From contig NZ_JAFRDR010000015.1 of the NCBI RefSeq assembly GCF_017377795.1, positions 36,704-100,703 on the forward strand: a stretch of 64,000 nt of DNA, read 5' to 3'. The stretch is from Williamsia soli (GTDB taxonomy: Bacteria > Actinomycetota > Actinomycetes > Mycobacteriales > Mycobacteriaceae). Numbering within the stretch: position 1 is the stretch's first letter; every line of letters begins with the position of its first letter. The notes below the pieces were generated by a model. The model saw nothing but the letters and a program-made list of their open reading frames with translations, did no database searches and had not been told where the DNA came from. Made by a program: the position numbers and the translations under genes. Below are positions 37,033-46,162 of the stretch, one piece after another.

Positions 37033-38388
37033 TCAGTGCACGCTCGGCGGATCGGGTGGTGGCGGTGGCGGTGGTTGCGCCACGCAGAGCGGAGGACATG
37101 GTGCGATCCCTCCGGTGTCGTCGCCGGTGCCACCGGTGCCCCCACCGGGGTCCGGCAACGGATTGCTCGATGACGGCACAGCGATCCCGGCGGACCCCGA
37201 GACCGACGGCGATCCGGGAACGACCTCGCTCGACGGGACCCCGGGTGTCTGCGGGACCACGCCTTCCACTTCTGCTGTGGTCAGCGCGGGCCCGGTGGTG
37301 TCGGCGGCGCCGGTCGGTGTCACGGTCGGAGCCGACTCGGGAAGCCGGATCTGTCCGTTGTCCATCACCACCGAGGGTGTGGACGCGGGGTCTTCGCCAC
37401 GGTCGACGATGGTGGTCGCGATCGCTGCAACAGCGATGACAACCGCGACACACGCCGCCCCACCCCACAACCACCCGCGCCGGACCGTCCGATCGGCGGC
37501 CGGGTAATCCCAGGCGGCCTGACCGGCGATCCGGGTCGGCGACCCGGACCAGCTCCGGTCGTGACCACTATCCGCAGTCTGGGCATACGCCACCAGCGCG
37601 GGCTCGGCATCGCTGATCGTCCGCGCCCGTAGTCCGAGCGGAAGGGCGAGGAGGGGGAAGAGCGCGAGGAGCGCAGCAGGGTGAAACCTTCGCTTTCGCT
37701 CATCGGTGCATGTCGGGCAGCTCTGTACGTGTTTTGCAATTCGTTTGCGCCACAACGGCGTGTACGCCCCATCCCAGTTCTGCAGCAGCGCGGTCAGACC
37801 CTCACAACCCTCGCCTCCTGTTCGCGCGATGAGTAGGGTGCCCAGGCTCTGTTCGAGGGCTTTGCGGCTGCGGGAGGTCAGGGCCGTGACATGGGACGGC
37901 CGGACCCCCAGGACGGCGGCGATCTCGGCGTTGTCGAGGTCGTGGCGCAGACTCAGTTCGACGATCTCGCGGTCCTTGGGGCTCAGTCCGCCGAGAGCTG
38001 CCCTGACCAACTCCTGGATCTCACGTCGCTGCAGACTCGCGTCCGGCTCGAAATCGGTCGCAGTTTCGTGCCAGTCCTCGAAGCTCGTCTCCCGTGTGGC
38101 ACCGCGGAGAACCTTGAGGCATTCGGACCGGACGATCGCATACAGCCAGGGACGTAGCCGTTCCGGATCCCGGAGCTGCCCGATACGTGCGGCAGCGATC
38201 ACAAAGCTGTCGTGGGTGACATCCGCGGCCCTGCCCGGATCTCGGAGCGTCGAATGCGCGTACGTGTTCAGGGCAGGCGCGTAGCGGTCGTAGGCGAGAC
38301 CGAGTGCGCTGATGTCGCCGGTACGCAAGGCCTCGACGATCGACACGTCGATGCCTGCCGTATCACCGACCGGTTCAGGTGTGGCCAT
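37033..38388 (-). CDS. ECF-type sigma factor fused to zinc-motif, membrane and Pro-rich domains
   Basis: A 451-residue protein; ordinary ECF sigma factors have about 180-200. Region 2 covers about 24-95 (LAYDRYAPALNTYAHSTLRD, DVTHDSFVIAAARI, RPWLYAIVRSECLKVLR). Region 4 covers about 123-185 (LSPKDREIVELSLRHDL, NAEIAAVLGVRPSHVTALTS). Then HVQSCPTC (His220, Cys224, Cys227) matches the HxxxCxxC zinc motif of anti-sigma factors. A hydrophobic stretch follows (about 235-255), then a clear transmembrane helix (about 306-328) and 120 residues of Pro/Ser/Thr/Gly-rich sequence predicted outside. So sigma, zinc switch and sensor are one chain. The downstream surface protein and sortase-like genes on the same strand are its likely regulon. 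Confidence 0.88.
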   Translation of the reverse strand: MATPEPVGDTAGIDVSIVEALRTGDISALGLAYDRYAPALNTYAHSTLRDPGRAADVTHDSFVIAAARIGQLRDPERLRPWLYAIVRSECLKVLRGATRETSFEDWHETATDFEPDASLQRREIQELVRAALGGLSPKDREIVELSLRHDLDNAEIAAVLGVRPSHVTALTSRSRKALEQSLGTLLIARTGGEGCEGLTALLQNWDGAYTPLWRKRIAKHVQSCPTCTDERKRRFHPAALLALFPLLALPLGLRARTISDAEPALVAYAQTADSGHDRSWSGSPTRIAGQAAWDYPAADRTVRRGWLWGGAACVAVVIAVAAIATTIVDRGEDPASTPSVVMDNGQIRLPESAPTVTPTGAADTTGPALTTAEVEGVVPQTPGVPSSEVVPGSPSVSGSAGIAVPSSSNPLPDPGGGTGGTGDDTGGIAPCPPLCVAQPPPPPPPDPPSVH

Positions 38389-38564
38389 GGGTGCCCCCCT
38401 CGCCCGAACGGACGTTGACTCCTCGCGGACATCTTAACGCCGACCGACTGCCCTTTGGTGCTGTGATCAGGGCGTACGGGGGTGGCGCTCAGTCTTCATG
38501 GGTGAGAGTCGCGGGGAGGGGCGCGTGCAACAACTCCTGCTCGGAAATCTCAAATGGTCGGCGC

Positions 38565-39266
38565 TCAGAGGTCGTCGGGCACGTCGCCGGGACGAGGATC
38601 GAAGGGCGGCGGATCGGACTGGTCGAAGGCGGCCGGGACCGCTGCACAGGTCGCGCCCGGCTCCGGGAACCCGGATGCCGAAGGATCTTCGGGGTAGACC
38701 CCAGTCTGTGAGTTCTGCCTGGTAGCGGAGATGAACTGATCGATCCGGGGATCCTCGGCATCCGTCACCTTGAGTTGGTGCCCCCAGGACTGGACCGAGA
38801 CCGGATGGTCGAGTCCCGGGTAGGGCGACATCAATGTGTAGTCGGCACCCTCTACGCGTTCGGTGAGCTGCGCGACCTCGTCAGAGTCGAGGTCATCGGG
38901 GTTGTAGGTGATCCACACCGCTCCGTGCTCGAGGGAGTGGACGGCATTCTCGGAGCGGATGGCCAACGGATAGACCACACCGGTGCACCCGGCCCATGCG
39001 TAGTCGTGCGTTCCGCCGATCGGCGGTGAGTACTGATATCGGACCCGTTGATCGCGGGCGACGTGTTTGGGAGCGGTGTAGAAGGCCATGGTGACCCCGT
39101 CGATGTCGTCCGTGGGGTCGGGATTGCCTACCGTCGGGACGAAATCCTGCGTTGATCCGCTGCCGGACGATGCCGGAACTCCATCACCTGTCTGCACCGA
39201 CGTGCATGCGGTGAGGCCGATCAACAGGGCAAACCCCGCTGCTGCCGTACGTGCCATCTGTGCCAT
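38565..39266 (-). CDS. DUF3105 family lipoprotein
   Basis: A 233-residue protein. The signal peptide ends in the lipobox LTAC (Cys21). The DUF3105 domain shows PPIGGTHDYAWAGCTGVVYP, ENAVHSLEHGAVWITYNPDD and SWGHQLK, closely matching the paralogue at 25701-26576. That copy is held by a transmembrane helix and coupled to a DUF305 gene, whereas this one is lipid-anchored and lies 176 bp upstream of the membrane-bound sigma factor. ATG at 39266 is taken; an in-frame ATG at 39257 would also fit. Confidence 0.87.
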   Translation of the reverse strand: MAQMARTAAAGFALLIGLTACTSVQTGDGVPASSGSGSTQDFVPTVGNPDPTDDIDGVTMAFYTAPKHVARDQRVRYQYSPPIGGTHDYAWAGCTGVVYPLAIRSENAVHSLEHGAVWITYNPDDLDSDEVAQLTERVEGADYTLMSPYPGLDHPVSVQSWGHQLKVTDAEDPRIDQFISATRQNSQTGVYPEDPSASGFPEPGATCAAVPAAFDQSDPPPFDPRPGDVPDDL

Positions 39267-39420
39267 GTCGCCACCTGTCTGGCCGGAATGTTTCAGACCG
39301 GTCCGTCGTTGTGACCATCGTGCCGCACGACGCCGGCGCTGCTGACAGTCAGTATCGAGCGATTGGTAGTTCGACCAGCAGCTCTGGCATACTGAGCCAC
39401 CAGAGTCCGGTTCCGGTTCA

Positions 39421-39441
39421 CACCTTCGATCCGCGAAGGTG
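39421..39441 (+). promoter_or_regulatory. Candidate L31 ribosomal-protein leader hairpin
   Basis: CACCTTCG-ATCCG-CGAAGGTG forms a perfect 8-bp stem 29 nt before the rpmE start codon. A -10-like CATACT lies about 30 bases further up. Actinobacterial L31 leaders are known as a class; whether this matches their consensus needs a covariance search. Confidence 0.45.
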
Positions 39442-39470
39442 ACCCGGCGACCATCGAAAGGGACACCAGA

Positions 39471-39710
39471 ATGAAGCAGGGAATCCACCCCGAGTACGTC
39501 GAGACCACTGTGGTCTGCGGCTGTGGGAACACCTTCCAGACCCACTCCACCAAGGAGAACGGTCGGATCAACGTCGAGGTCTGCTCGCAGTGCCACCCGT
39601 TTTACACGGGTAAGCAGAAGATCCTCGACACCGGTGGTCGCGTCGCACGGTTCGAGAAGCGTTACGGCAAGCGCGCAGCCAAGAAGGACGACGCAGCAGC
39701 CGAAAAGTAG
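39471..39710 (+). CDS. rpmE: 50S ribosomal protein L31 (zinc-binding, C+ form)
   Basis: A 79-residue large-subunit protein. The four zinc-ligand cysteines are present in VVCGCGN and [12 protein letters not shown], so this is the C+ form that stores zinc, as opposed to the C- paralogue used under zinc starvation. A short Lys/Ala/Asp tail extends the C-terminus. It has its own leader hairpin and a rho-independent terminator directly after its stop. Confidence 0.97.
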   Translation: MKQGIHPEYVETTVVCGCGNTFQTHSTKENGRINVEVCSQCHPFYTGKQKILDTGGRVARFEKRYGKRAAKKDDAAAEK

Positions 39711-39718
39711 CTTGTCCG

Positions 39719-39768
39719 ACCGGCGTCCATCTCTGCCTCGCGGCGGGGATGGGCGCCGGTTTTGTTTC
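39719..39768 (+). terminator. Intrinsic terminator after rpmE
   Basis: A 13-bp stem (39719-39731 with 39748-39760, one T-G wobble, ACCGGCG...CGCCGGT at its base) is followed at once by TTTGTTTC. It is the clearest rho-independent terminator in the window. The prfA start lies 38 bases after the T tract. Confidence 0.85.
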
Positions 39769-39806
39769 TCCAGAACAGTCCCACCCCACGTGCAAGGAAT
39801 CAGGTC

Positions 39807-40883
39807 ATGAGCACCCCAGAGCCGTCCGCGATCGACGACATCCTCGCCGAACACGCCGGCCTGCAGTCTCAGCTGTCGGATCCGGCCCTGCACGACGATC
39901 CCGCTGCGGCTCGCCGGGTGGGCAAGCGTTTTGCGGAACTCGCGCCCATCATGGCCACCTATACCAAACTTGCCGCGGCGCAGGACGATCTGCAGGCTGC
40001 GCGGGAACTCGCGGCCGACGACAGTGCCTTCGCCGTGGAGATCCCGGAACTGGAACGGACGGTGTCCGAGCTCGACACCACCCTGACCGATCTGCTGGCA
40101 CCTCGTGATCCGCACGACGGCGACGACGTGGTGCTCGAGATCAAATCCGGTGCCGGTGGCGAAGAATCAGCGTTGTTCGCCTCTGACCTCGCCCGGATGT
40201 ATCTGAAGTACTGCGAACGCCATGGCTGGAAGGCCCAGACGCTGGGGCTCACCGAGTCCGACCTCGGTGGGTACAAAGACGCCACCATCTCGATCAAGTC
40301 CAAGGGTGACGGTCCGGATGGGGTATGGGCCAGACTCAAGTTCGAGGGCGGCGTGCACCGCGTCCAGCGTGTCCCGGTGACCGAATCGCAGGGCCGCATC
40401 CACACGTCGGCCGCCGGCGTACTGATCTACCCCGAACCCGATGAGGTCGAGCAGGTGCAGATCGACGAAGGCGACCTCCGGATCGACGTGTATCGCAGCT
40501 CCGGCAAAGGTGGCCAGGGTGTCAACACCACCGACTCCGCCGTCCGAATCACGCATCTCCCGACCAACATCGTCGTGACGTGCCAGAACGAGCGCTCTCA
40601 GCTGCAGAACAAGGCGCGTGCGATGCAGGTGCTCGCTGCGCGACTGCAGGCGGCGGCGGAGGAGGCCGCGAACTCGGAGGCGTCCGAGGGGCGCGCCGCA
40701 CAGGTCCGTACCGTCGACCGTTCGGAGCGTATTCGTACCTACAACTTCCCAGAGAACCGCATCACCGATCACCGCATCGGATACAAGGCGAACAACCTCG
40801 ACGCGGTGCTCTCCGGTGAGATGGATGCACTGCTGGACGCGCTCAAAGCCGCCGATCGCCAGGCCCGCCTCGAGGCGGAGTGA
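39807..40883 (+). CDS. prfA: Peptide chain release factor 1
   Basis: A 358-residue class I release factor reading UAA and UAG. The codon-recognition motif is PVT (190-192) in [14 protein letters not shown]. The catalytic GGQ is at 235-237 in [17 protein letters not shown] at 39807 with CAAGGA upstream gives the usual N-terminus ([14 protein letters not shown]). prmC, whose product methylates the GGQ glutamine, overlaps it by four bases. Confidence 0.97.
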   Translation: MSTPEPSAIDDILAEHAGLQSQLSDPALHDDPAAARRVGKRFAELAPIMATYTKLAAAQDDLQAARELAADDSAFAVEIPELERTVSELDTTLTDLLAPRDPHDGDDVVLEIKSGAGGEESALFASDLARMYLKYCERHGWKAQTLGLTESDLGGYKDATISIKSKGDGPDGVWARLKFEGGVHRVQRVPVTESQGRIHTSAAGVLIYPEPDEVEQVQIDEGDLRIDVYRSSGKGGQGVNTTDSAVRITHLPTNIVVTCQNERSQLQNKARAMQVLAARLQAAAEEAANSEASEGRAAQVRTVDRSERIRTYNFPENRITDHRIGYKANNLDAVLSGEMDALLDALKAADRQARLEAE

Positions 40884-41740
40884 GCGTTCATGAGATCCGT
40901 CGCGAGGCGGCGGATGTCCTGGCCGCCGCCGGTGTCGACTCCCCGGGTGTCGACGCCGCATTGCTGCTTGCGCACGTCGTCGGCAGGACGGTGGGCGAGC
41001 TGGTCATGGTCGATGGTCTGACCGACGACCAACTCTCTCGTTTCCACCAGCTCGTCAGGCGGCGCGCGACCCGGGAGCCGCTGCAGCACATCGTCGGTCG
41101 GGTGCAGTTCGGTTCGGTCGAGCTGGAGGTCGGCCCCGGTGTGTTCACCCCGCGGATGGAAACCGAACTCCTCTGGTCGTGGGGATGCAAGGTGGTCGCG
41201 GCAGTGCCGGCCCCCGTCGTGGTGGATCTGTGCAGCGGGAGCGGCGCCCTCGCGCTGGCGTTGGCGGAGTCGGTCACGGGCTCACTCGTCCACGCGGTCG
41301 AGATCGACCCGGACGCGCTGACCTGGCTTCGGCGCAACCTTTCTCTCCTCCCGCAGTCGGTTCGCGAGCGAGTGGTCGTGCACCCCGGAGATGTCCGTGA
41401 TCCGAATGTTCTCGCCGGGGTGTCGGCCGACCTGGTCGTCGCCAATCCGCCGTACATCCCTACCGGCACCGACCTTCCCGCGGAGGTGGCAGAGTTCGAC
41501 CCCGCGCTGGCGCTGTTCGGCGGCGTCGACGGGATGTCGGTGATCACTCCGATGATCGAGACCATCGCGCGGGTGCTACGGCCGGGCGGCGCCGTCGCAA
41601 TCGAGCACGACGACACGACCGGTGGCCTCGTGATGGCGGCCCTCGACACCAGCGCTGATTTCGAAGGGATCTCCCAGATGGCGGATCTCGCCGGTCGGGC
41701 GCGGTTCGTCTCGGCGCGACGTGCGAAGATGAAACCGTGA
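40880..41740 (+). CDS. prmC: Release factor glutamine methyltransferase
   Basis: A 286-residue SAM-dependent N5-glutamine methyltransferase (HemK family) that modifies the GGQ motif of release factors. The SAM-binding loop is [15 protein letters not shown]. The catalytic NPPY is in [15 protein letters not shown] at 40880 overlaps the prfA stop, the usual coupling of enzyme and substrate, and its own stop overlaps the next gene by four bases. Confidence 0.96.
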   Translation: MSVHEIRREAADVLAAAGVDSPGVDAALLLAHVVGRTVGELVMVDGLTDDQLSRFHQLVRRRATREPLQHIVGRVQFGSVELEVGPGVFTPRMETELLWSWGCKVVAAVPAPVVVDLCSGSGALALALAESVTGSLVHAVEIDPDALTWLRRNLSLLPQSVRERVVVHPGDVRDPNVLAGVSADLVVANPPYIPTGTDLPAEVAEFDPALALFGGVDGMSVITPMIETIARVLRPGGAVAIEHDDTTGGLVMAALDTSADFEGISQMADLAGRARFVSARRAKMKP

Positions 41741-42390
41741 GCACTACGTTCGATTGCAGCAAACCCGACTCCCGGGCGGCCGGACTCCGCGCTGCCGTCG
41801 GCGCCGCCAAAGGCGGGCGCCTGGTCGTGATGCCCACCGACACGCTGTATGGATTGGGTTGCGACGCTTTTGATTCCGAGTCCGTGAACAGCCTCCTGGC
41901 GGCAAAGGGGCGGGGTCGCGACATGCCCGTTCCTGTGCTCGTCGGTTCGTGGACCACGATCGACGGGCTGGTGCTGTCGGTGTCTCCGACGGCCCGTGAA
42001 TTGACGCGTGCCTTCTGGCCGGGGGGATTGAGTCTGATCGTGCACCAGGCGCCTTCGTTGGCCTGGGACCTGGGAGATACCCGCGGCACGGTGATGCTGC
42101 GGATGCCGCTACACCCGGTGGCCATCGACATCTTGCGAGAGGTCGGCCCGATGGCCGTCTCCAGCGCGAACATCTCGGGACGTCCGCCCGCGACGACGGC
42201 TGCCGAAGCCCGTGAGCAACTAGGGGAGTCCGTCGCCGTGTATCTCGACGGGGGACCGGCCGAGAAGGCGATGCCGTCGACCATCGTCGACCTGACGGAC
42301 ATGGCGCCCAAGATCGTGCGCGAGGGCGCGGTCACCGCAGAACAGATCGCCGATGTACTGGGCACGGGCGTGGAGAGTCTACGGGTCTGA
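41737..42390 (+). CDS. L-threonylcarbamoyladenylate synthase (Sua5/YrdC family)
   Basis: A 217-residue enzyme making threonylcarbamoyl-AMP from threonine, bicarbonate and ATP for the t6A37 modification of ANN-decoding tRNAs. The core motif is GRLVVMPTDTLYGLGCDAFD; AKGRGRDMPVPVLVG and SSANISGRP complete the YrdC fold. There is no C-terminal Sua5 extension. GTG at 41737 overlaps the prmC stop. Positional equivalent of M. tuberculosis Rv1301. Confidence 0.94.
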   Translation: MSTTFDCSKPDSRAAGLRAAVGAAKGGRLVVMPTDTLYGLGCDAFDSESVNSLLAAKGRGRDMPVPVLVGSWTTIDGLVLSVSPTARELTRAFWPGGLSLIVHQAPSLAWDLGDTRGTVMLRMPLHPVAIDILREVGPMAVSSANISGRPPATTAAEAREQLGESVAVYLDGGPAEKAMPSTIVDLTDMAPKIVREGAVTAEQIADVLGTGVESLRV

Positions 42391-42606
42391 CAGACTCACG
42401 AAGACTGTCGACCACCGAAAGGCGCGAGCAGCTGGTCGTGAACGAACCATCGGACGTAATCGAAAGCGGCGCACGGTATTCGGCGGTGGTGAATGCCGAC
42501 CCCGAGCTGGTGTTGCTGATGCAATGGGAACTCGGTCGCAGGCGGTGCTCGCGATCTGCTCGCGGGCGTTCGCTGAATTCGATGCGGGCACTAGTAGCGT
42601 TGACCC

Positions 42607-43824
42607 GTGCTTGCGGCCGAGACGACTTCTATGGGTGAGGGCAGCGGCATGTTGATTGCCGCCCAGTCCGGGCTCACGAGCAGCGGCGCAGGTGTGCCTC
42701 TGCGTGAATTGATGCTGGTGGGGCTCACCGCTGCGGTCATCACGTATCTGCTCACCGGACTCGTCCGGGTGATCGCCACACGCGTCGGTGCCGTCGCCGT
42801 GCCGCGAACCCGAGACGTGCACGCGGTCCCGACACCACGTCTCGGTGGCGTCGGGATGTACATCGGGGTGCTGGCCGGAATGGTGCTCGCGGGTGAGCTC
42901 CCTGCCCTGACCCGTGGGTTCGCGTACACCGACGACATGAACGCGGTGGTGGTCGCCGGCGGGGTGATCGTGCTGGTGGGAATCATCGACGACCGATGGG
43001 GGATCGACGCGCTGACCAAGTTCGTCGGGCAGCTCACGGCCGCGGGCGTTCTGGTGATCATGGGCCTGAGCTGGACGGTGCTCGCCGTGCCGTTCGGTGA
43101 CATCGGCACCGTCGTCCTCGACCCCCTGCAGTCCGGTCTGCTGACGATCGCGATCACCGTGGCGACGGTCAACGCCATCAACTTCGTGGACGGCCTCGAC
43201 GGACTGGCCGCAGGACTGGCTCTGATCGCGGCACTGGCGATCTGTGCGTTTTCGCTGGGCCTGCTACGCGATCAGGGCGGCGATGTCAGCTACTACCCTC
43301 CCGCGCTGATCTCGGTGATCCTGGCGGGCGCCTGCCTCGGTTTCCTACCCCACAACTTCCAGCCCGCCCGGATATTCATGGGTGATTCGGGATCAATGCT
43401 CATCGGGCTGATGCTCGCCGCCGCATCGACAAGCGCATCGGGAAGAATTGCGATCAACGCGTACGGTCCCGCTGACGTCTTCACGTTGCTCTCGCCGATC
43501 ATCCTGGTCGCCGCGGTCATGTTCATCCCCATGCTGGACATGCTGATGGCCGTCGTGCGTCGCACGCGCGCGGGCGTCGGTTTCTACACACCCGACAAGA
43601 TGCACCTGCACCATCGCCTGCTCGAGATCGGCCACTCCCACCGACGTGTGGTGTTGCTCATCTATCTGTGGGTGGGTGTACTCGCCTTCAGTGCGGCGGC
43701 GAGCACGGTGTTCTCCGCGTCGGTTGTCCTTCCCTTGCTCGGGGGCGGACTGATCCTGGCGATGGTCGCGACGATCGTGCCGCGGCTGCGCAGGCGAAAC
43801 AGGGGTCGTCCGGCGACCGTGTGA
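42607..43824 (+). CDS. wecA: Decaprenyl-phosphate N-acetylglucosaminephosphotransferase (WecA-like)
   Basis: An integral membrane enzyme transferring GlcNAc-1-phosphate to decaprenyl phosphate, the first step of the linker between peptidoglycan and arabinogalactan. 405 residues with about 11 membrane helices. Family motifs are VGIIDDRWGID, NAINFVDGLDGLAAG, FMGDSGSML and HLHHRLLEIGHSHRR. The start is uncertain. GTG at 42607 has no ribosome site but a TAGTAG box nine bases upstream, which would suit a leaderless message. ATG at 42649 with GAGGG before it is the alternative. The 216 bp before it hold no convincing gene. Confidence 0.93.
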   Translation: MLAAETTSMGEGSGMLIAAQSGLTSSGAGVPLRELMLVGLTAAVITYLLTGLVRVIATRVGAVAVPRTRDVHAVPTPRLGGVGMYIGVLAGMVLAGELPALTRGFAYTDDMNAVVVAGGVIVLVGIIDDRWGIDALTKFVGQLTAAGVLVIMGLSWTVLAVPFGDIGTVVLDPLQSGLLTIAITVATVNAINFVDGLDGLAAGLALIAALAICAFSLGLLRDQGGDVSYYPPALISVILAGACLGFLPHNFQPARIFMGDSGSMLIGLMLAAASTSASGRIAINAYGPADVFTLLSPIILVAAVMFIPMLDMLMAVVRRTRAGVGFYTPDKMHLHHRLLEIGHSHRRVVLLIYLWVGVLAFSAAASTVFSASVVLPLLGGGLILAMVATIVPRLRRRNRGRPATV

Positions 43825-44079
43825 GGGCGGCGCGGAGCCACCGGCGGCGGTCGCGTAGCCTCTTACAAAGTACGACCTAACCCGGACATTCGGGGCATTA
43901 CCGGGCGTAGTACTATTGTCTGTAGTAGTCGGGATCGACAAGGTGAGAGCCGCAATTGTCGGCAACGCACCCCCCGACGGACGGCCACAAAGTTGTTGAT
44001 ATGGTCACAGGGATCGACGAGCTGTCGCCCCGATCATGTTTTGGATCGACGGGCGCGGCTCTGCCACGCTGCCCCAGAG

Positions 44080-44094
44080 CTAGCGAAACGCTAG
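44080..44094 (+). promoter_or_regulatory. Hairpin in the atp operon leader
   Basis: CTAGCG-AAA-CGCTAG is a perfect 6-bp stem with a 3-nt loop, ending seven bases before the GAGGAGAGG ribosome site of the first atp gene. A -10-like TACTAT at 43911 suggests a leader of about 190 nt. A regulatory role is inferred only from position. Confidence 0.35.
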
Positions 44095-44110
44095 ACCCTT
44101 GAGGAGAGGT

Positions 44111-44524
44111 ATGACGACGTCAAGCTCCGACTCGGCGCCGGTATTCCCGGAGGCTCCGCTGAGTCTGGTGCGACCGGCAATTCTGAGTGGATTGCTGGTT
44201 GTCGTCGCAGTGGTTGCCGGTGCCTACCTCGGGCACATCATGTTCGGCATCTGGATGTTCTTCGGAATTGCCCTGAGTTTGGCCAATGCCAAGCTTGTTC
44301 AGCTTTACGTGCAAGGTGTCACCGCAGAAGAGAATCCGCGTAAGCGGCCTTTGGTGGTCAACTCGGCCTTGCGACTCGCGATCCTCACGGTTGTCGCGCT
44401 GGTGGTGGCATTTCTTGCCCGCCCAGACGGACTCGGCGTGATGTTCGGACTCGCGTTGTGTCAGGTGATCCTGGTTCTCAACACAGTGATTCCAGTGATG
44501 AAAGGACTTCGTACCCAGTCATGA
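44111..44524 (+). CDS. AtpI-like membrane protein heading the ATP synthase operon
   Basis: A 137-residue protein with four hydrophobic helices, found at the head of actinobacterial atp operons (equivalent to M. tuberculosis Rv1303). AtpI-type proteins are thought to help c-ring assembly; here that is inferred from place and topology. ATG at 44111 directly follows GAGGAGAGGT. The stop overlaps the atpB start by four bases. Confidence 0.85.
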   Translation: MTTSSSDSAPVFPEAPLSLVRPAILSGLLVVVAVVAGAYLGHIMFGIWMFFGIALSLANAKLVQLYVQGVTAEENPRKRPLVVNSALRLAILTVVALVVAFLARPDGLGVMFGLALCQVILVLNTVIPVMKGLRTQS

Positions 44525-45276
44525 CAGATACGTCGTATCTCGCCGAGGCGCAGATCGAGGTCGGTCACCACACCGTGGTGGAGTTCCTCGGTATGTCCTT
44601 CAACCTGGACACCATCATCGGCACCTCGTTTGCGGCCGTGGTTGTCATCGGGCTGGCGTTCTTCGTACGGGCAAAGTTGTCTTCGGGCAAGCCGAACGCG
44701 GTCCAGCTGTTCTTCGAGGCCCTGACGTCGCAGATGCGGGCCCAGGTCGAAGGCGGAATCGGCATGAAGGTGGCGCCGTTCCTGCTGCCGCTGGCCGTCA
44801 CGCTGTTCGTCTTCATCCTGGTCGCCAACTGGATATCAGTACTGCCCGTCCAGTACGGGACCAGTGAGGGTGGCACGCACGAGCTCCTGAAGCCGCCGGC
44901 CTCCGACGCCAACTTCGTCTACGCACTCGCACTCTTCGTCTTCGTCGCCTACCACGCGGCCGGCGTACGCCGTCGCGGCTGGCTCGGCCACCCCAAGGCG
45001 TTGGTGAAGGGGCACGCGATCGGGCTGGCCCCGATCAACATCATCGAAGAGATCGCCAAGCCGGTTTCGCTCTCCCTCCGTCTTTTCGGCAACATGTTCG
45101 CCGGCGGTGTGATGGTCTCTCTGATCGCGATCTTCCCGGCCTACATCCTGTGGGCCCCCAACTCCATCTGGAAGATGTTCGACGTGTTCGTTGGTTTGAT
45201 CCAGGCGTTCATCTTCACATTGCTGACCATCTTGTACTTCAGCCAGTCAATGGAGCTGGAGGACGAGCACCACTAG
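44521..45276 (+). CDS. atpB: F1Fo ATP synthase subunit a
   Basis: Membrane stator subunit forming the two proton half-channels. 251 residues. The essential Arg187 lies in [14 protein letters not shown]. Several membrane helices and the [16 protein letters not shown] terminal helix are typical. Its start overlaps the AtpI-like gene; atpE follows after 82 bp. Confidence 0.97.
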   Translation: MTDTSYLAEAQIEVGHHTVVEFLGMSFNLDTIIGTSFAAVVVIGLAFFVRAKLSSGKPNAVQLFFEALTSQMRAQVEGGIGMKVAPFLLPLAVTLFVFILVANWISVLPVQYGTSEGGTHELLKPPASDANFVYALALFVFVAYHAAGVRRRGWLGHPKALVKGHAIGLAPINIIEEIAKPVSLSLRLFGNMFAGGVMVSLIAIFPAYILWAPNSIWKMFDVFVGLIQAFIFTLLTILYFSQSMELEDEHH

Positions 45277-45358
45277 ATCGATCCCTGGCCGGCGCAATGC
45301 TGGCGGGGCCCAAAGACCTGGCAATTCGATTGTCAGTACCACCGAAAGGGAAAAGTAA

Positions 45359-45610
<252 letters not shown>

Positions 45611-45637
45611 ATCTCGGGAAACAGATAGAAAGACGCC

Positions 45638-46159
45638 ATGGATCTCGCCCAAGAGAACTTCCTCATACCGAACGGCACGTTCTTCGTAGTGCTGATCATC
45701 TTCGTGATCGTGCTGGTGGTGGTCGGCAAGCTGGTCGTGCCGCCGATCCGCAAGGTGCTGGAGGAACGCGAACAACTCGTTCACCAGACCCATCTGGACC
45801 ATCGGGACGCCACCAAGAGTTTTGAGGATGCCGAATCCGAGTATCGGACGGCACTCAAGGGTGCTCGTGTCGAGGCGACCGGGATCCGCGACGAGGCACG
45901 TGCCAAGGGCACCGAGCAGCTCGAGGAAATGCGTGGACGTGCCACGGAGGCGTCTGACGCGGTTCAGCGTGAGACCTCCGAGCAGTTGGCTGCCGAAGGG
46001 CAGCGGGCTGCCTCGGAGGCCCACGCAGAACTCGGCAGGCTCGCCTCCGGGCTGGCCAGTCGCGTGCTCGGCTTCGACGTCGCATCAGACCCGAAGTTGT
46101 CGGCATCTGTCGATCGCATCTCCGCTAAAGAGGACGAGAAGTCCGGGACGGTGGGCTAA
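45638..46159 (+). CDS. atpF: F1Fo ATP synthase subunit b
   Basis: Peripheral stalk subunit, 173 residues. One N-terminal membrane helix (about 13-36, TFFVVLIIFVIVLVVVGKLV) is followed by a long charged coiled coil. It pairs with the b-type segment of the downstream b-delta fusion to form an asymmetric stalk. Three bases separate it from that gene. Confidence 0.96.
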   Translation: MDLAQENFLIPNGTFFVVLIIFVIVLVVVGKLVVPPIRKVLEEREQLVHQTHLDHRDATKSFEDAESEYRTALKGARVEATGIRDEARAKGTEQLEEMRGRATEASDAVQRETSEQLAAEGQRAASEAHAELGRLASGLASRVLGFDVASDPKLSASVDRISAKEDEKSGTVG

Positions 46160-46162
46160 TCA

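Noticed and set aside
42438..42638. 66-codon plus-strand frame before wecA
   Set aside because: Overlaps the wecA start, has no good ribosome site and no recognisable content.
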